Assembly (NCBI GenBank): GCA_963693365.1
Contig: CAVNZM010000001.1
Location: 19,840,001 to 19,904,000 of the forward strand
Reading direction: 5' to 3'
DNA from: Amoebidium appalachense
Taxonomy: Eukaryota > Ichthyosporea
Length of the DNA stretch: 64,000 nt
Below, piece by piece: positions 43,833 through 64,000 of the stretch. A model generated the notes under the pieces. It was given only the letters and a program-made list of their open reading frames with translations, searched no databases and was not told where the DNA came from. The first letter of the stretch is position 1. Each line of letters opens with the position of its first letter. The position numbers and the translations under genes are program-made.

Positions 43833-45637
43833 CTGTGTGTGTGTGTGTGTAGTACGTATGTGGGTTCGCACCCGAGTCTGTGTATGCCCGTGTGTGTGTT
43901 TGCTCACAGCTACGTTTATGTGGTTGCATGCAAAGCGTGTGTGTTATTTCGTGTGTACATGTGGTTGTGTGTACGCGTTCCATGTTTGCGTCAGTGTGTG
44001 TGTATGTTTGGGGTGAGGGGAGGGTGGGGGGGGGGGGGGGAGGAAATGGGGGGGGGGAGCGGAGGGGGTGTGATGGGGATTATTCGAGCAGCGGATAGCA
44101 CCAGATGTTACACGTAGGGCCCCCTTTCGTAAAAACGGTTTTTTTTCAGTTTCCTTATATGGGCAAACCGGATCGAACCGGATTCGATTTGGACCGTAGC
44201 ACATTCAAGACACGCCCGGTGTGTTAGGAATTGTTGTGTGCTTGTGTTGGACCCCCGGAGGGGGGGGGGTAAGGGCGGGGGGGGGGGGGGGGGGGGGGGG
44301 GGGCAGGGTTGCTCATCTGTTTGCATGTCGTATCCTGTGCTCCAAGCCGTCCTCGTCCCCCCCCCCCCCCCCCCCCCCTCGCCCAGTCCCCCCTTGCAAA
44401 CGTCGTTGCGAAATATGGTAGTACCGCTAAAACGAGGAGAGAGAGAGAGCGAGAGAGAGAGAGATAGAGCGAGAGAGCCGGGGGGGAGAGAGAGAGAGGG
44501 GGGGGGGGGGGGGGGGGGGGAGAGGGGGAAAGAGAGAAAGGGGGGGGGGGGGGGAGGGGCGGGGGGAGGGAGGAAGAGGAGGAGAGTCTCGAAGAGAAGT
44601 TAAAGTAAACAAGTGAGAGAGAGAACTTCGAGGGGGGGGGTGGGGGTGGGGGAGAGCTGGGAGGAAGAGAGAGCGATAGCCTTGGAAAAAGGGAGGGGCG
44701 GAGAGAGGAGGGGGAAGGAGGGGGAGGAAGACAGAAGACAGACAGAGAGAGAGAAAGAGTGGGAGAGAGCGATTCAAGAGAGAGGAGGAGGGGTTTCTAA
44801 GAAGACAAGTGTGTGGACCCCCATCATATGACACATAAAACCATCACGCTCCTAAAAATTGTTACAGCCGTGACCCCTTACACACAGACAGCCACCACTT
44901 CCCTCCCCAGGAACTTCAAGTCTTATCATAAGCCTTTCCAATCTCCTCCCCTCCCCCCCTCCCCCCTCCCCCCTCTTCCTGGGGCTGTCCCCCCGCCTGC
45001 CGCCTGCCCGCTTGGCCCATTCCCAAGCATTGGGTTAGCTCCACCATATTCTATTTTCATGCTCTATCATCCGCATGTTCAACCCTAAGTCTACCGTGAT
45101 TCGTTAGCATACCACGCCAGGCATGCACACGTACATGCCCAGCAGCCATCCAAGTCACATTATATCGTGAATAATATGTCGTTTTTTGGCTGATGGTATG
45201 CACGAGCTTCTTCTATCTTTAAAGAAAAAAAAAAACAGTCGAAGGAATCAAAAGGGCAGGTCGAGATTAGGCTGAATTTTTCTCTTTCTCTCCCCGGGGG
45301 GGGGGGGGGGGGGGGGGGGGGGTTCAATGACTAATTGAGTCCTCTTTCTAACCCCCACCCCCTCCCAAAGAAAAGTAAACAAAACTTTAAAAAAAAAAAG
45401 GAAAAAGAAAAAAATAAACAAGCAGTTTGTCTCGGCCCACCCGGGGCAACAAATGGCTATCATCCGGGTAGGCGCTGATGATCAGATAGGCTCATTGAGC
45501 TTCTACTAATGATAGGCCATTGTGTGTGTGTGTGTGTTGGGGGGGGGGGGGGGGGGGGGGGGGGGGTATTTGTGTGTGGGTATGTGTGTGTGGGTACGGT
45601 GGATTCGTGGGTGGGTATGGGGCCGTTTTTTTTTTTT

Positions 45638-45708
<71 letters not shown>

Positions 45709-46137
45709 CTCCCCTGTGTGGCCATGGAGCACATCCCAGCCTGTGCTTTGACACATGATGACCGGGCGCCTCCAAGGCTTAGTTAAATTTAACTCATTTT
45801 TATTTTATTGGTTTAGTAGGCTCGGCTTCAAGCCCATTGCGCGACAACCACCCCGAAGTCTACAGATCATGTGTACAAAATATGATCGCCGCGGTGCAAC
45901 TCCTACACTCTGCAATCACGACCCTGGTACCGCCATAGCACAGTACTAACCCAGGGGAAAAAAAAAAAAAAAAAAAAAAAAAATATTAACTCAGGTGGGC
46001 CGCAGTCTCCAACAACAGTGCCCCGGGACTCGGGGACTCGGGGAGGAGAGAGGGGGGGGGGGGAGGGATCCCCCGGGAGTGGCCCAGGGGAGGAACGGAG
46101 GGGGAGCCATATGATCGAAGGAGTGCACGTGACGAAG
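43833..46137. other. repeat-rich interval with no resolved gene
   Basis: Holds poly-G at 44278-44303, GA-rich sequence at 44430-44790, poly-G at 45297-45322 and a T22-G60 block at 45626-45707, followed by an A run at 45959-45983. Minus-strand fragments such as 44221-44108 (reads LTHRACLECATVQIESGSIR) and 45500-45430 (reads LIISAYPDDSHLLPR) look partly protein-like. I could not join them by phase to the flavoprotein fragment. Confidence 0.4.
45626..45707. repeat. T22-G60 homopolymer block
   Basis: Twenty-two T followed directly by sixty G. T-run/G-run junctions of this form recur at 3479-3530, 13169-13203, 13347-13389 and 62622-62682, and as C-run/A-run junctions at 14415-14492, 54122-54170 and 62932-62995. 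Confidence 0.95.
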
Positions 46138-46463
46138 TCAGCTTGGGGCTCGCCGAGCAAGCCCCACACGCACGCTCCGACTCGGTGCACGTGGCACACA
46201 TGCATAGCGTTCCGTGGCCGCCAATGGTCTGCCACCCCTGGGCAAAGCACAGACCTTTAAGGCTGAGAGTATATCTGCAGGTCTTCTGAGTTCATATACA
46301 CCGGGCACTTGCGGCCGGGGGGGAGGTGGGGAGGCCGGGGGGGGGGGGGGGGGGGGGGGAAGAAGGGGAGGGGAGGAGGGGAGCGGGGGGATTGGCGGCA
46401 TGTGGACATACCGTCATCATGAAGGGTGGCAATGTGCACGTGGCCACTTACCCAGCGGCAAAA
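46138..46463 (-). CDS. possible two-exon 3' end of an unrecognised gene
   Basis: Candidate exon 46463-46412 (FCRWVSGHVHIATLHDD; AG acceptor, G|GTATGT donor) joins in phase to 46307-46138, which starts after a pyrimidine-rich AG and reads PGVYELRRPADILSALKVC, ending RRAPS-stop. The junctions are canonical and the phases agree, but no start exon or known domain is seen. In another frame the second exon could end earlier (EDLQIYSQP-stop). The plus strand is also open across part of it. Confidence 0.25.
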
Positions 46464-47186
46464 CTAACCAATCAGTGGTGGTGGTATTTGTGAAGGAATG
46501 TTGGGCTGTGTGGTCTCAGTGGGAGGGGGGGAAAGTCACCTAGGGGATATTAATAATTATGTAGTATGTGTGAATATTGGGGGAGGGTATGGCTTGGAGG
46601 AGGCTATCGTAGCGTCACGTACTAATATTAGGCAACTTGATATGAAATCATAGACCCCACCATTTTTCCGGGGGGGGGGGGGGGGGGGGGGGGGTTGAAC
46701 GTGACTGCATGGCCAAGTTAAGCGTTGATGCATGTTTATAGTTATCAAAAATCGTAGTATCAAATGTTAACTCTCAGTTGCAGTAATTCTCAGCTGCAAA
46801 CGTACACGGGCATACTGTGTCCCTGCAAGGCTTTAAAGGTGTAAAACCACTTGCTTTAATCAATTAAACAGCCTAAACTAATCAGAATCACACTTCAGCC
46901 TAAAATCCCCCACACCCCGAGCCGCAACCTTAAACCCAAGTGCCTTGAAGTACTCCCCAATAGTGGGTATTAATAACATCATCAATGCATCCGGGCCCAC
47001 TGAAGAAAAGATTCCATGGCAAAACTAAATATCCCCTCAGTTAACAGAATAAAGTGTGCATTGAACATTTATTGTCGATAAGGCACCATTCGCCACTACA
47101 GCACTACTATAACCGGATCCCCTACCGGCATGCCTAGCCCTAGTTACTAGTAGACTCCACCTGGTCTCTCTCGATGTAGTCATGCT
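46464..47186. other. 3' flank of the amino acid transporter gene
   Basis: Mostly unique AT-rich sequence with one poly-G run (46671-46694). On minus, an AATAAA hexamer lies at 47073-47068, 114 bases after the transporter stop, and is the likely poly(A) signal. No coding block seen. Confidence 0.5.
47068..47073 (-). terminator. putative poly(A) signal AATAAA of the amino acid transporter gene
   Basis: A canonical hexamer about 114 bp downstream of the stop codon of the minus-strand transporter. The assignment rests on position and motif only. Confidence 0.4.
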
Positions 47187-48626
47187 CTATGCAAACATGG
47201 CATAAACACCGAGGGGCATAAACACAATCGAAAACACAACCAACCCCCATGCAGACGCTTTTAGCAACCCATCCCACTTGCTCACCGACACTGGGCCCCA
47301 GCCCATTTCCGCATCTCTTGCCTCGCTGTTGTATACAAACATGTAGAGATAGAAGACACCGGGTAGGCCGACAATCATCGTGCTAGCAGTAGAACCAATA
47401 ATACCGAAAACCAACCCGAGATCCGTAACCACCATGGCCGTGGAATACGTGGCGGCAAGAGAAACAACCGTGCACGTCCAGTACACAATCCGGTATCCTT
47501 TCGATCCCTGCCCCACCTCTGCGTTGCTGTTGAACAAGGTGATAGCTTTGAGGGAAAGGTTGATAAGTGCCTGGCGTACGGGGTGCATCAGAAGAGGGTA
47601 GGACACGGACACGACAAACGCAAGCATAACACGGGCTACAGACACATCGATCTTGATCGGGTAGTCGGTGAGGATGTTGGACGATACACGGTCGCCGTAT
47701 GTCAAGAGACCGCAGAACCCAAACATGAAGTAAATGGCCGTGACGAGGGAGAGCGACCCAGTTCCCACCATGTCTATGCGCTTCACCGATGGCTTCTTCA
47801 ACACGTTGTAGATGCCCGGCACATTGTATTGACAACAGAAGGCGAAAATAAACATGGGCAGGGCACGAAGGAAACCGATACCGCTCTCAGCTACGGGCAA
47901 TACATGACCCTTGCACGTGAGGGGGTCCTTGCCTTCACAGGGGTCGAAATAAGCCACGGGCTCTATGCAGTACAACAACACGAGAACCATGACGTAAAAC
48001 ACTGCAACAATGGCGAGGGCAGATGTAAACTTTAGCTTGTCGACGTTGGGCATACAAGTTAAGGGGACACCAAACAGCGCAAAGCAAATGGAAATCCACA
48101 GCTGTCGGTTAAGGAGAACACTGCTGGTGCCCGGTTCAATGTGCACCACCTGTTGCATGAATTGGGGCAAGAGGTCACCCGCAATAATCAGGTACGATAT
48201 GCACGCACCAATGCAGTTGAGAACCACCATGATGTCCGATACGACACCGAGCCAGGGTTTGATTGCGGACGAAATAGACCCGTACGAGGTGTTGGTGCCG
48301 CCCAACCGGTGGCAGCACTTCGCCAGCATGTGGATGGACAGAAGGGACATGCCGAGAGAAAACAACATGAGGATAATTGAGATAGCCCACCCACACTCGG
48401 CAAAGCCGTGGGGCAAGGAAAGAATTCCAGTGCCTATGATGGTGTTTGTGAGGTTTGCTATGCCACCGCCTATTGAAGACCTTCTTCCTTCATCATCCAA
48501 CGACGTGATGCTGCCCGCCCCGAGTGATAGAACATCGTCTTGGGTCTCGTTGGCTCCCTTAATGTCCTTCTCGCTTTCAAACATGGCCTCTTTGGACTCG
48601 GCCTGGTCGTGAGTGGAGCGTGACAT
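47187..48626 (-). CDS. amino acid/auxin permease family (SLC38/AVT-like) transporter, intronless
   Basis: One uninterrupted frame of 479 residues with ATG at 48626. An N-terminal cytosolic segment of about 50 residues, acidic and Ser-rich, is followed by SSIGGGIANLTNTIIGTGIL, the family's first unwound helix (GxxxNxxxxxxGxGxLxxP; PHGFAECGW follows). About eleven hydrophobic segments follow, including FIFAFCCQYNVPGIYNVL, matching the family FxFxCQxNxxxIYNEL motif, and FMFGFCGLLTYGDRVSSNIL. Such carriers move neutral or basic amino acids across the vacuolar or plasma membrane by proton or sodium coupling (family knowledge); the substrate is not determinable. It has no intron, while the well-supported neighbouring genes have three to sixteen exons, which may point to retroposition or gene transfer (inference). 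Confidence 0.92.
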   Translation of the reverse strand: MSRSTHDQAESKEAMFESEKDIKGANETQDDVLSLGAGSITSLDDEGRRSSIGGGIANLTNTIIGTGILSLPHGFAECGWAISIILMLFSLGMSLLSIHMLAKCCHRLGGTNTSYGSISSAIKPWLGVVSDIMVVLNCIGACISYLIIAGDLLPQFMQQVVHIEPGTSSVLLNRQLWISICFALFGVPLTCMPNVDKLKFTSALAIVAVFYVMVLVLLYCIEPVAYFDPCEGKDPLTCKGHVLPVAESGIGFLRALPMFIFAFCCQYNVPGIYNVLKKPSVKRIDMVGTGSLSLVTAIYFMFGFCGLLTYGDRVSSNILTDYPIKIDVSVARVMLAFVVSVSYPLLMHPVRQALINLSLKAITLFNSNAEVGQGSKGYRIVYWTCTVVSLAATYSTAMVVTDLGLVFGIIGSTASTMIVGLPGVFYLYMFVYNSEARDAEMGWGPVSVSKWDGLLKASAWGLVVFSIVFMPLGVYAMFA

Positions 48627-49042
48627 TTTCGTTATGTTGAAAGGGTTTAACCCCCTAACGTACGGTAGGCAAGTGTTGTGCTTGGGTATATATATGTACT
48701 TGTACCGACAATCGTAGGATGCGTGCTTTGTGAAAAATTAGGAGAGATTCTAGCGTGTACCACTTGAAGTATTTCAAATAACTAAGAAGAATGAGGTGGG
48801 GCTTATGGTAGTGCCGATAAGGAGCAAGCTGATACGTTGTACAGGTGGACGCTTTGCAAGCAGAAATTGAACAAAACTGGCAGAGAGGTTTCTGACTGCC
48901 AGTGAAGTGACGCCACCGTGCTTTTGTAGGCGCACCTTCCATGTCTTCAAGCACATCACCAGGGGGGCTCAATCCTGTGAAAGTTAATGTTCTTTTTTCT
49001 TTCTTCAAAAGTCATTATGATAAAATTTCCAAACTGTTTCTT

Positions 49043-49073
<31 letters not shown>

Positions 49074-50331
49074 CCCCTTTTGGACAACAACAATACTGAT
49101 GTGGTTGTTCAAGTCAGGAAATTCGCTCCGGATATATATATGGGGTTGTTGTGCATTATTATTCATGGTTCCGAACTCTCAACCAACTTGAGGCAGTGCC
49201 ATTATCTATGGATTAAAAGAAAAAAATGAAGCGATGAAAGTTGACTATTCAGTCTCCCCACACCAAGCTGTAAGCATTAGGAATTCATTGAGCTGATGAG
49301 GCCGATCCATATGCAAACATTTGGGCAACAACCTGAAGAATCCATCTTACGTATACTTAAGGGGCCTTCACAAAGAGCTAGAAATAATGAAAAGAACTAT
49401 ACACGATAGCTGCAGTGTCCGGGTAGTAATACAATACAGTAGCCAGGTGGGAACTTGGCAAACCCAGGTTAGCCAGCCAACCGAACTTCTATATATTAGC
49501 ACGTGTCACAATGATGCATCGGTCGGATTCGGTTCGCGGCCGGGCTGATCATGATCATGCCGCGCGGACGGTGGCATACATAAAGTCAAAGCAGATAATC
49601 GGGGCGAACTAGGGGTGGCTAACAATAAAGCTTCCATATAATGTATCACATAATAGAAGAGGTATTTGTGTTTGTAGCGTTCTTTAACGGAAACAAACAT
49701 CCAGTCTGAGTACTCTGAAACGGCGAGAAATCATTGCCAACGTCGACTGGCCGGGCAGTGTACGTTGGGTCGTTTAGGGGTATATGGAGAACAACGGACG
49801 CCCATCAAAAAACCAATCAAAATGTAGAAATGCTACTTACTATATAAGGCAGCTGAAAATATATGCTTAAACCATATATAGCAAGATTTAGACTGGCAAT
49901 CTGCCAATCGGGATTAGCTTTTTCCCCGCTCTTTTACAGCCAATCAGATGTTTGTGCAAGAATTCTTGCACATTCCTCCATAAAAGCTGAGCTGACCGGT
50001 GACCACTGTGTGTACTGACCACCCGAGTGTGGCCGGTCGTGCACCGTCACGGACTCATGCACACGACTGGGCTACAACAACAGATCTAATATAGACAGAC
50101 AGAGGATATGGAGATTCAGTTGTTCTCAATGATAATAGCTGAATCAGTCAAGTATTCCATTATTGTTTAGTAACCAATCTCTACATGTGTCTTTCAAACG
50201 ACCACGTGCACTGCACATCGCCTGTCTACTATCTCCAGATCTCCAGCGGCCCGCACACTGGCACAGCAGAATGGACCACTCGCTCGATGGCCTTCCTCCT
50301 CTTCTCTCCCCCCCACCTCCCCCCAGCCCCC

Positions 50332-50387
<56 letters not shown>

Positions 50388-51028
50388 ACCCCCACCCTCC
50401 ATCCCCACCCACCACCACCACGGGTAAAAGCAAGCATGGCATTGTACAGGCATCAGGCTTCCCCCGCCCCCTGCAGCATGCACACAGCACATACATGTAT
50501 CAATCAAGAGTCAGCCTGTGAGAGGATCCTGGCACGTACTGGCTGTGCCCTCTAGCCTATGTACGATAAACCGACGCTGGTCTATTTTTCAAAAGGTAGG
50601 CGAGTCACGTGATCAGCCGTTTCCGTATCGTCCGCGTCACCTTGAAAAATAAGAGCTATCTCAGAAGGTAGCAGGAGAGGATCCGGTGCCGGAGTCTTGT
50701 ACAAGTCTGCATCGGCGGCCGATGACAGTCGAGTGGTGACTGTGTCTGCGCACGTGTGTGTGTGCGTGTGACACTGCTGCATGTGTGTGTGTGAGAGTGT
50801 GTGTGCGAGCGAGAGACTCAGTGTGCGTGTGCGTGTGTGTGCGTGAGTGACTGAATGCGTGTGTCATTTGTGAGTTTTGTGTATGTGTGGTGGTTGTTTG
50901 GTATGTATGTCTGGCATGACAGAATATTGGTCCGGATCAACCTCTCCTTGTCCACCCAAGAAGTTCCAGGGGGAAGGGGGGGGGGGGGGGGGGGGGGGGG
51001 GGGGATTTCTTAAAGTTTATTACCATTA
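48627..51028. other. spacer between the YbaK-like gene end and the amino acid transporter
   Basis: Mostly unique, AT-rich sequence from 48627 to 50160 with a T-rich tract at 49039-49075. It should hold the transporter promoter. CCAATCA heptamers lie near 49811 and 49941. 50336-50386 is (CA)n and 50970-51004 poly-G. No supported gene; open frames at 50144-50555 translate low-complexity DNA. Confidence 0.5.
51016..51021 (-). terminator. putative poly(A) signal AATAAA of the YbaK-like gene
   Basis: On minus, AATAAA starts about eight bases after the TAA stop at 51031-51029. This is unusually close to the stop and would imply a very short 3' untranslated region. Confidence 0.3.
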
Positions 51029-57902
<6,874 letters not shown>

Positions 57903-59660
57903 TTCTGTGGTGGGAGAGGAGAACTTTTGGGAACTTCACTTCTACAGGGTGCGAGTGGTTGTGAGCCTCGTGGAGGAGTCATGGAGTCTAAGGGGTCCCC
58001 GGCCCTGGGCGGTAGTAATGTAGTTTGGTTCCATTGGATGGCAGAGTGTTTTGGCGGGAATTTTTTGATAGGCTGCCATGCAGCGGTGAGCATCATCTGA
58101 AGGGGGGAGCGGGGTCGTCGGGTTTGAGAGTTTCTTTGTGAGAAATGAATAAAGCATGAGGCTGTTACAATAGTGTTGATGCAGCCCTGAGTGTGTTGAT
58201 GCAGATGTGTTTCGTTTTGATTCTTCGCGCCTCCGAGACAGCAGTGGTCCGAGTCTCCGAGAGGACCGAGACTCCCTACACTCCCGACTCCGAGCCTCCG
58301 ACATAGTCTCCGAGTTGATGCTGCATTCCAAAGATGACGATGCATACTAACTGTTTGTTGACTTGTGTTGACGTCCAACAACCCAGGGACAGTCACTTAC
58401 CAGGGTACCTGCATAAAACTTCCAGGTTTATCGAAAAATCCATAGTATACGTTTCAATAACGGGAAAAAAAAACACAAGAGATGCCTGCATTTACCCACT
58501 CTTGTGTGGCCTCTGAGTAGAGTCTTCACAGGGAAACTGCCCCCCCTAAACCCTTTGTTGTTCATTTCTTCAAATGATTGGTGGAATAAAACACCGACCA
58601 GTAGACAAACGGGTATTTGGCTTTCAAAAGCTACGGCGTTGATTAGCGGCTTATTAAAACAAAATAATATAATAACCTTATAAAGCATTATTGTTTGTAA
58701 AACCTATTTGTATTCGCTAACAATCATACAGTTGAAGATTTCGGTGTGAGCCACCTAGATTGCAGTGATAGTGAGCGCTCCACGCAATAAAAAGTGTGTA
58801 AACCCCCATCCGCGTGTCAACGAACCGCTGGCTGGCACACTCGTTTTTCAAGTGTGGAGGCCCTCTTATGCTCCTTTTGCCTTAACAACCTTTTTAGAGC
58901 ATACTTAGACGCCATAGAAGCAAAGGGTGACATAACAAACAGCCTTAGACGCCAAAAATGACCGATTAGCCTTGCATGAGTTAGTGCGTATTGCCTATGT
59001 AAAGACAAAACAACAACTGCATGATGGAGAGGATAGACGTCAGTGTAGGTGTGAGGATAGACTATCTTTCGGTGGCGAGCCTGGACATTTGGCCCGGAGA
59101 CCTCTGTTGGGCCTTTGACCTGCTGGTTAGTTGTTCTCGTGCATGTTGCTCTCGTTTGCCCCTGTGATTGTTCGATTGTGTTCCTAGAAGATTCCAGCTC
59201 ACATTGGCCTGCATGTGGCTCTGTGGCACATATGCCCGCTGAGCTGGAGATGCATTCAAGAACGCACGCAAAAGCACTGAAGTTCATGCTTGGCCACACG
59301 CTTTTATATACCCAGGCAGGAAGCTTCATCCCCCCCTCCCCCTCCCTTCCCCCCCAGCTCTCTCGGCCTACCCCCCCCCCCCCCTCCCCCCCTCCCCCCT
59401 CCAAACTCTCCCCCCCCCCCCCCCCCCCCCCCCCCCGCCCTAATAAACTCACCCACCCACCCACACACACACACAAATCCCCCCCGTAAAGCACAACGCA
59501 GGCTTTCTGGCAAGTGCTTGGGCGCAACCACACACCAGGCATAGGCGATTCCACGCACACACGAACATGCATTGCACTCAAGCAAGCACACACACCCGGC
59601 GCCTGCTCTACCTATACCGCAGCATGCCTGATGGTGACGTGTAGTGATTTTGTCTTGCAG
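57903..59660. other. divergent intergenic region between the YbaK-like and NT-C2 genes
   Basis: Head-to-head spacer of about 1.8 kb, mainly unique. 58230-58315 has six or more imperfect CTCCGAG phrases. A minus-strand mini-frame at 58933-58817 (38 residues, Lys/Arg-rich, ending KRVCQPAVR-stop) looks protein-like but has no supporting partner. Poly-C patches lie at 59371-59436. The 5' exon of the plus-strand gene must lie here but was not found. Confidence 0.45.
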
Positions 59661-63419
<3,759 letters not shown>

Positions 63420-63434
63420 GTCAGGTTGCATTAT

Positions 63435-63484
<50 letters not shown>

Positions 63485-64000
63485 AACACACAACACACCC
63501 TAGTTTTCGTAAAACCTGGAGGCACACGTGCAGATGAAATGCTTAGAAACACGTGCAGGCGTGGCCACACACACACAGGTATGATAAACGAGAACGTCCA
63601 GACGCACATGCATACATCTATATAGCATAGCAGCACGTAGATACACACGCACATGGCGGCCCATGTGTGTTTTGATAAGGCAATGTCTGATCTTTTTTTT
63701 GGGTGCAAGTCTACTGGATAGAATTGTGTGTTTTTTTGGGTGCAGTGGGGAGCCTACATATGATCCAAGAAGGGTATTTGTATTGCCATGTCTCTCCACG
63801 TATTGCAATCGGTTTTGGGGTGCTTCTTTACCTTCTGTTACCCATTCTAACCCCCCCCCCTCCCTTCCCCGCCTTCCCTGGGTTGGTCATCACCCTGGCT
63901 ATCTTCAACAGGATTGCCTGTCTATCCTTCATTTCCCCTACTTGTCTTGCTTGAGAAGCAGAATATCGATGTTACATACAATTGCTTTTTCAGTTCACCC
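63420..64000. other. window end, intron of the NT-C2 gene
   Basis: Poly-C at 63440-63470 followed by (AC)n, then unique sequence. A possible acceptor (TCTTCAACAG) at 63911 is followed by an open, in-phase frame to the window edge (GLPVYPSFPLLVLLEKQN), which may be the next exon. This is not certain. Confidence 0.4.

Overview
The window is nuclear DNA from an intron-rich unicellular eukaryote. The evidence is GT-AG (and some GC-AG) spliced genes, an ANP32-family protein, RGS and PDZ domains and an LTR retrotransposon. A protist on the animal/fungal (holozoan) side is my best guess, but this is an inference; a stramenopile or other protist is not excluded. Non-coding DNA is saturated with G/C homopolymers of 20-60 bp, (CA)n/(TG)n, (CT)n/(GA)n and tetranucleotide arrays. 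Most long open frames (poly-HT, CV, SL, RE, P, G) are translations of these arrays, not genes.

Layout. (1) 949-5597, minus: five-exon ANP32-like leucine-rich repeat protein. (2) 9270-19872, plus: sixteen-exon, 789-residue protein with three cyclic-nucleotide-binding (cNBD) modules, the first degenerate, fused to an RGS domain. (3) 23538-27386, minus: four-exon protein fusing a complete MYND zinc finger to an FKBP prolyl isomerase. (4) 28442-32512, minus: three-exon MFS transporter. (5) 32.6-35.4 kb: unresolved, with a few splice-bounded candidate exons on minus. (6) 35598-37287, minus: PDZ-domain protein, with an exon-like block on the opposite strand inside its intron. (7) 38926-42562: non-autonomous LTR retrotransposon lying on the minus strand, with 480-bp LTRs that look identical and a 5-bp target duplication. 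(8) 43380-43832, minus: C-terminal exons of a flavoprotein with a broken frame. (9) 46138-46463, minus: weak two-exon 3' end. (10) 47187-48626, minus: single-exon amino acid transporter. (11) 51029-57902, minus: seven-exon YbaK/aminoacyl-tRNA-deacylase-type protein whose last exon lacks an AG acceptor. (12) 59661 to beyond 63419, plus: probable NT-C2-domain protein running off the window.

Exon models were built by hand from splice signals and checked for phase. The six multi-exon models (ANP32, cNBD-RGS, MYND-FKBP, MFS, PDZ, YbaK) each give a coding length divisible by three. The genes do not form an operon-like pathway. The theme is signalling (cNMP-RGS, PDZ, C2), protein folding, membrane transport and tRNA quality control. 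The two most unusual proteins are the cNBD-RGS fusion and the MYND-FKBP fusion.
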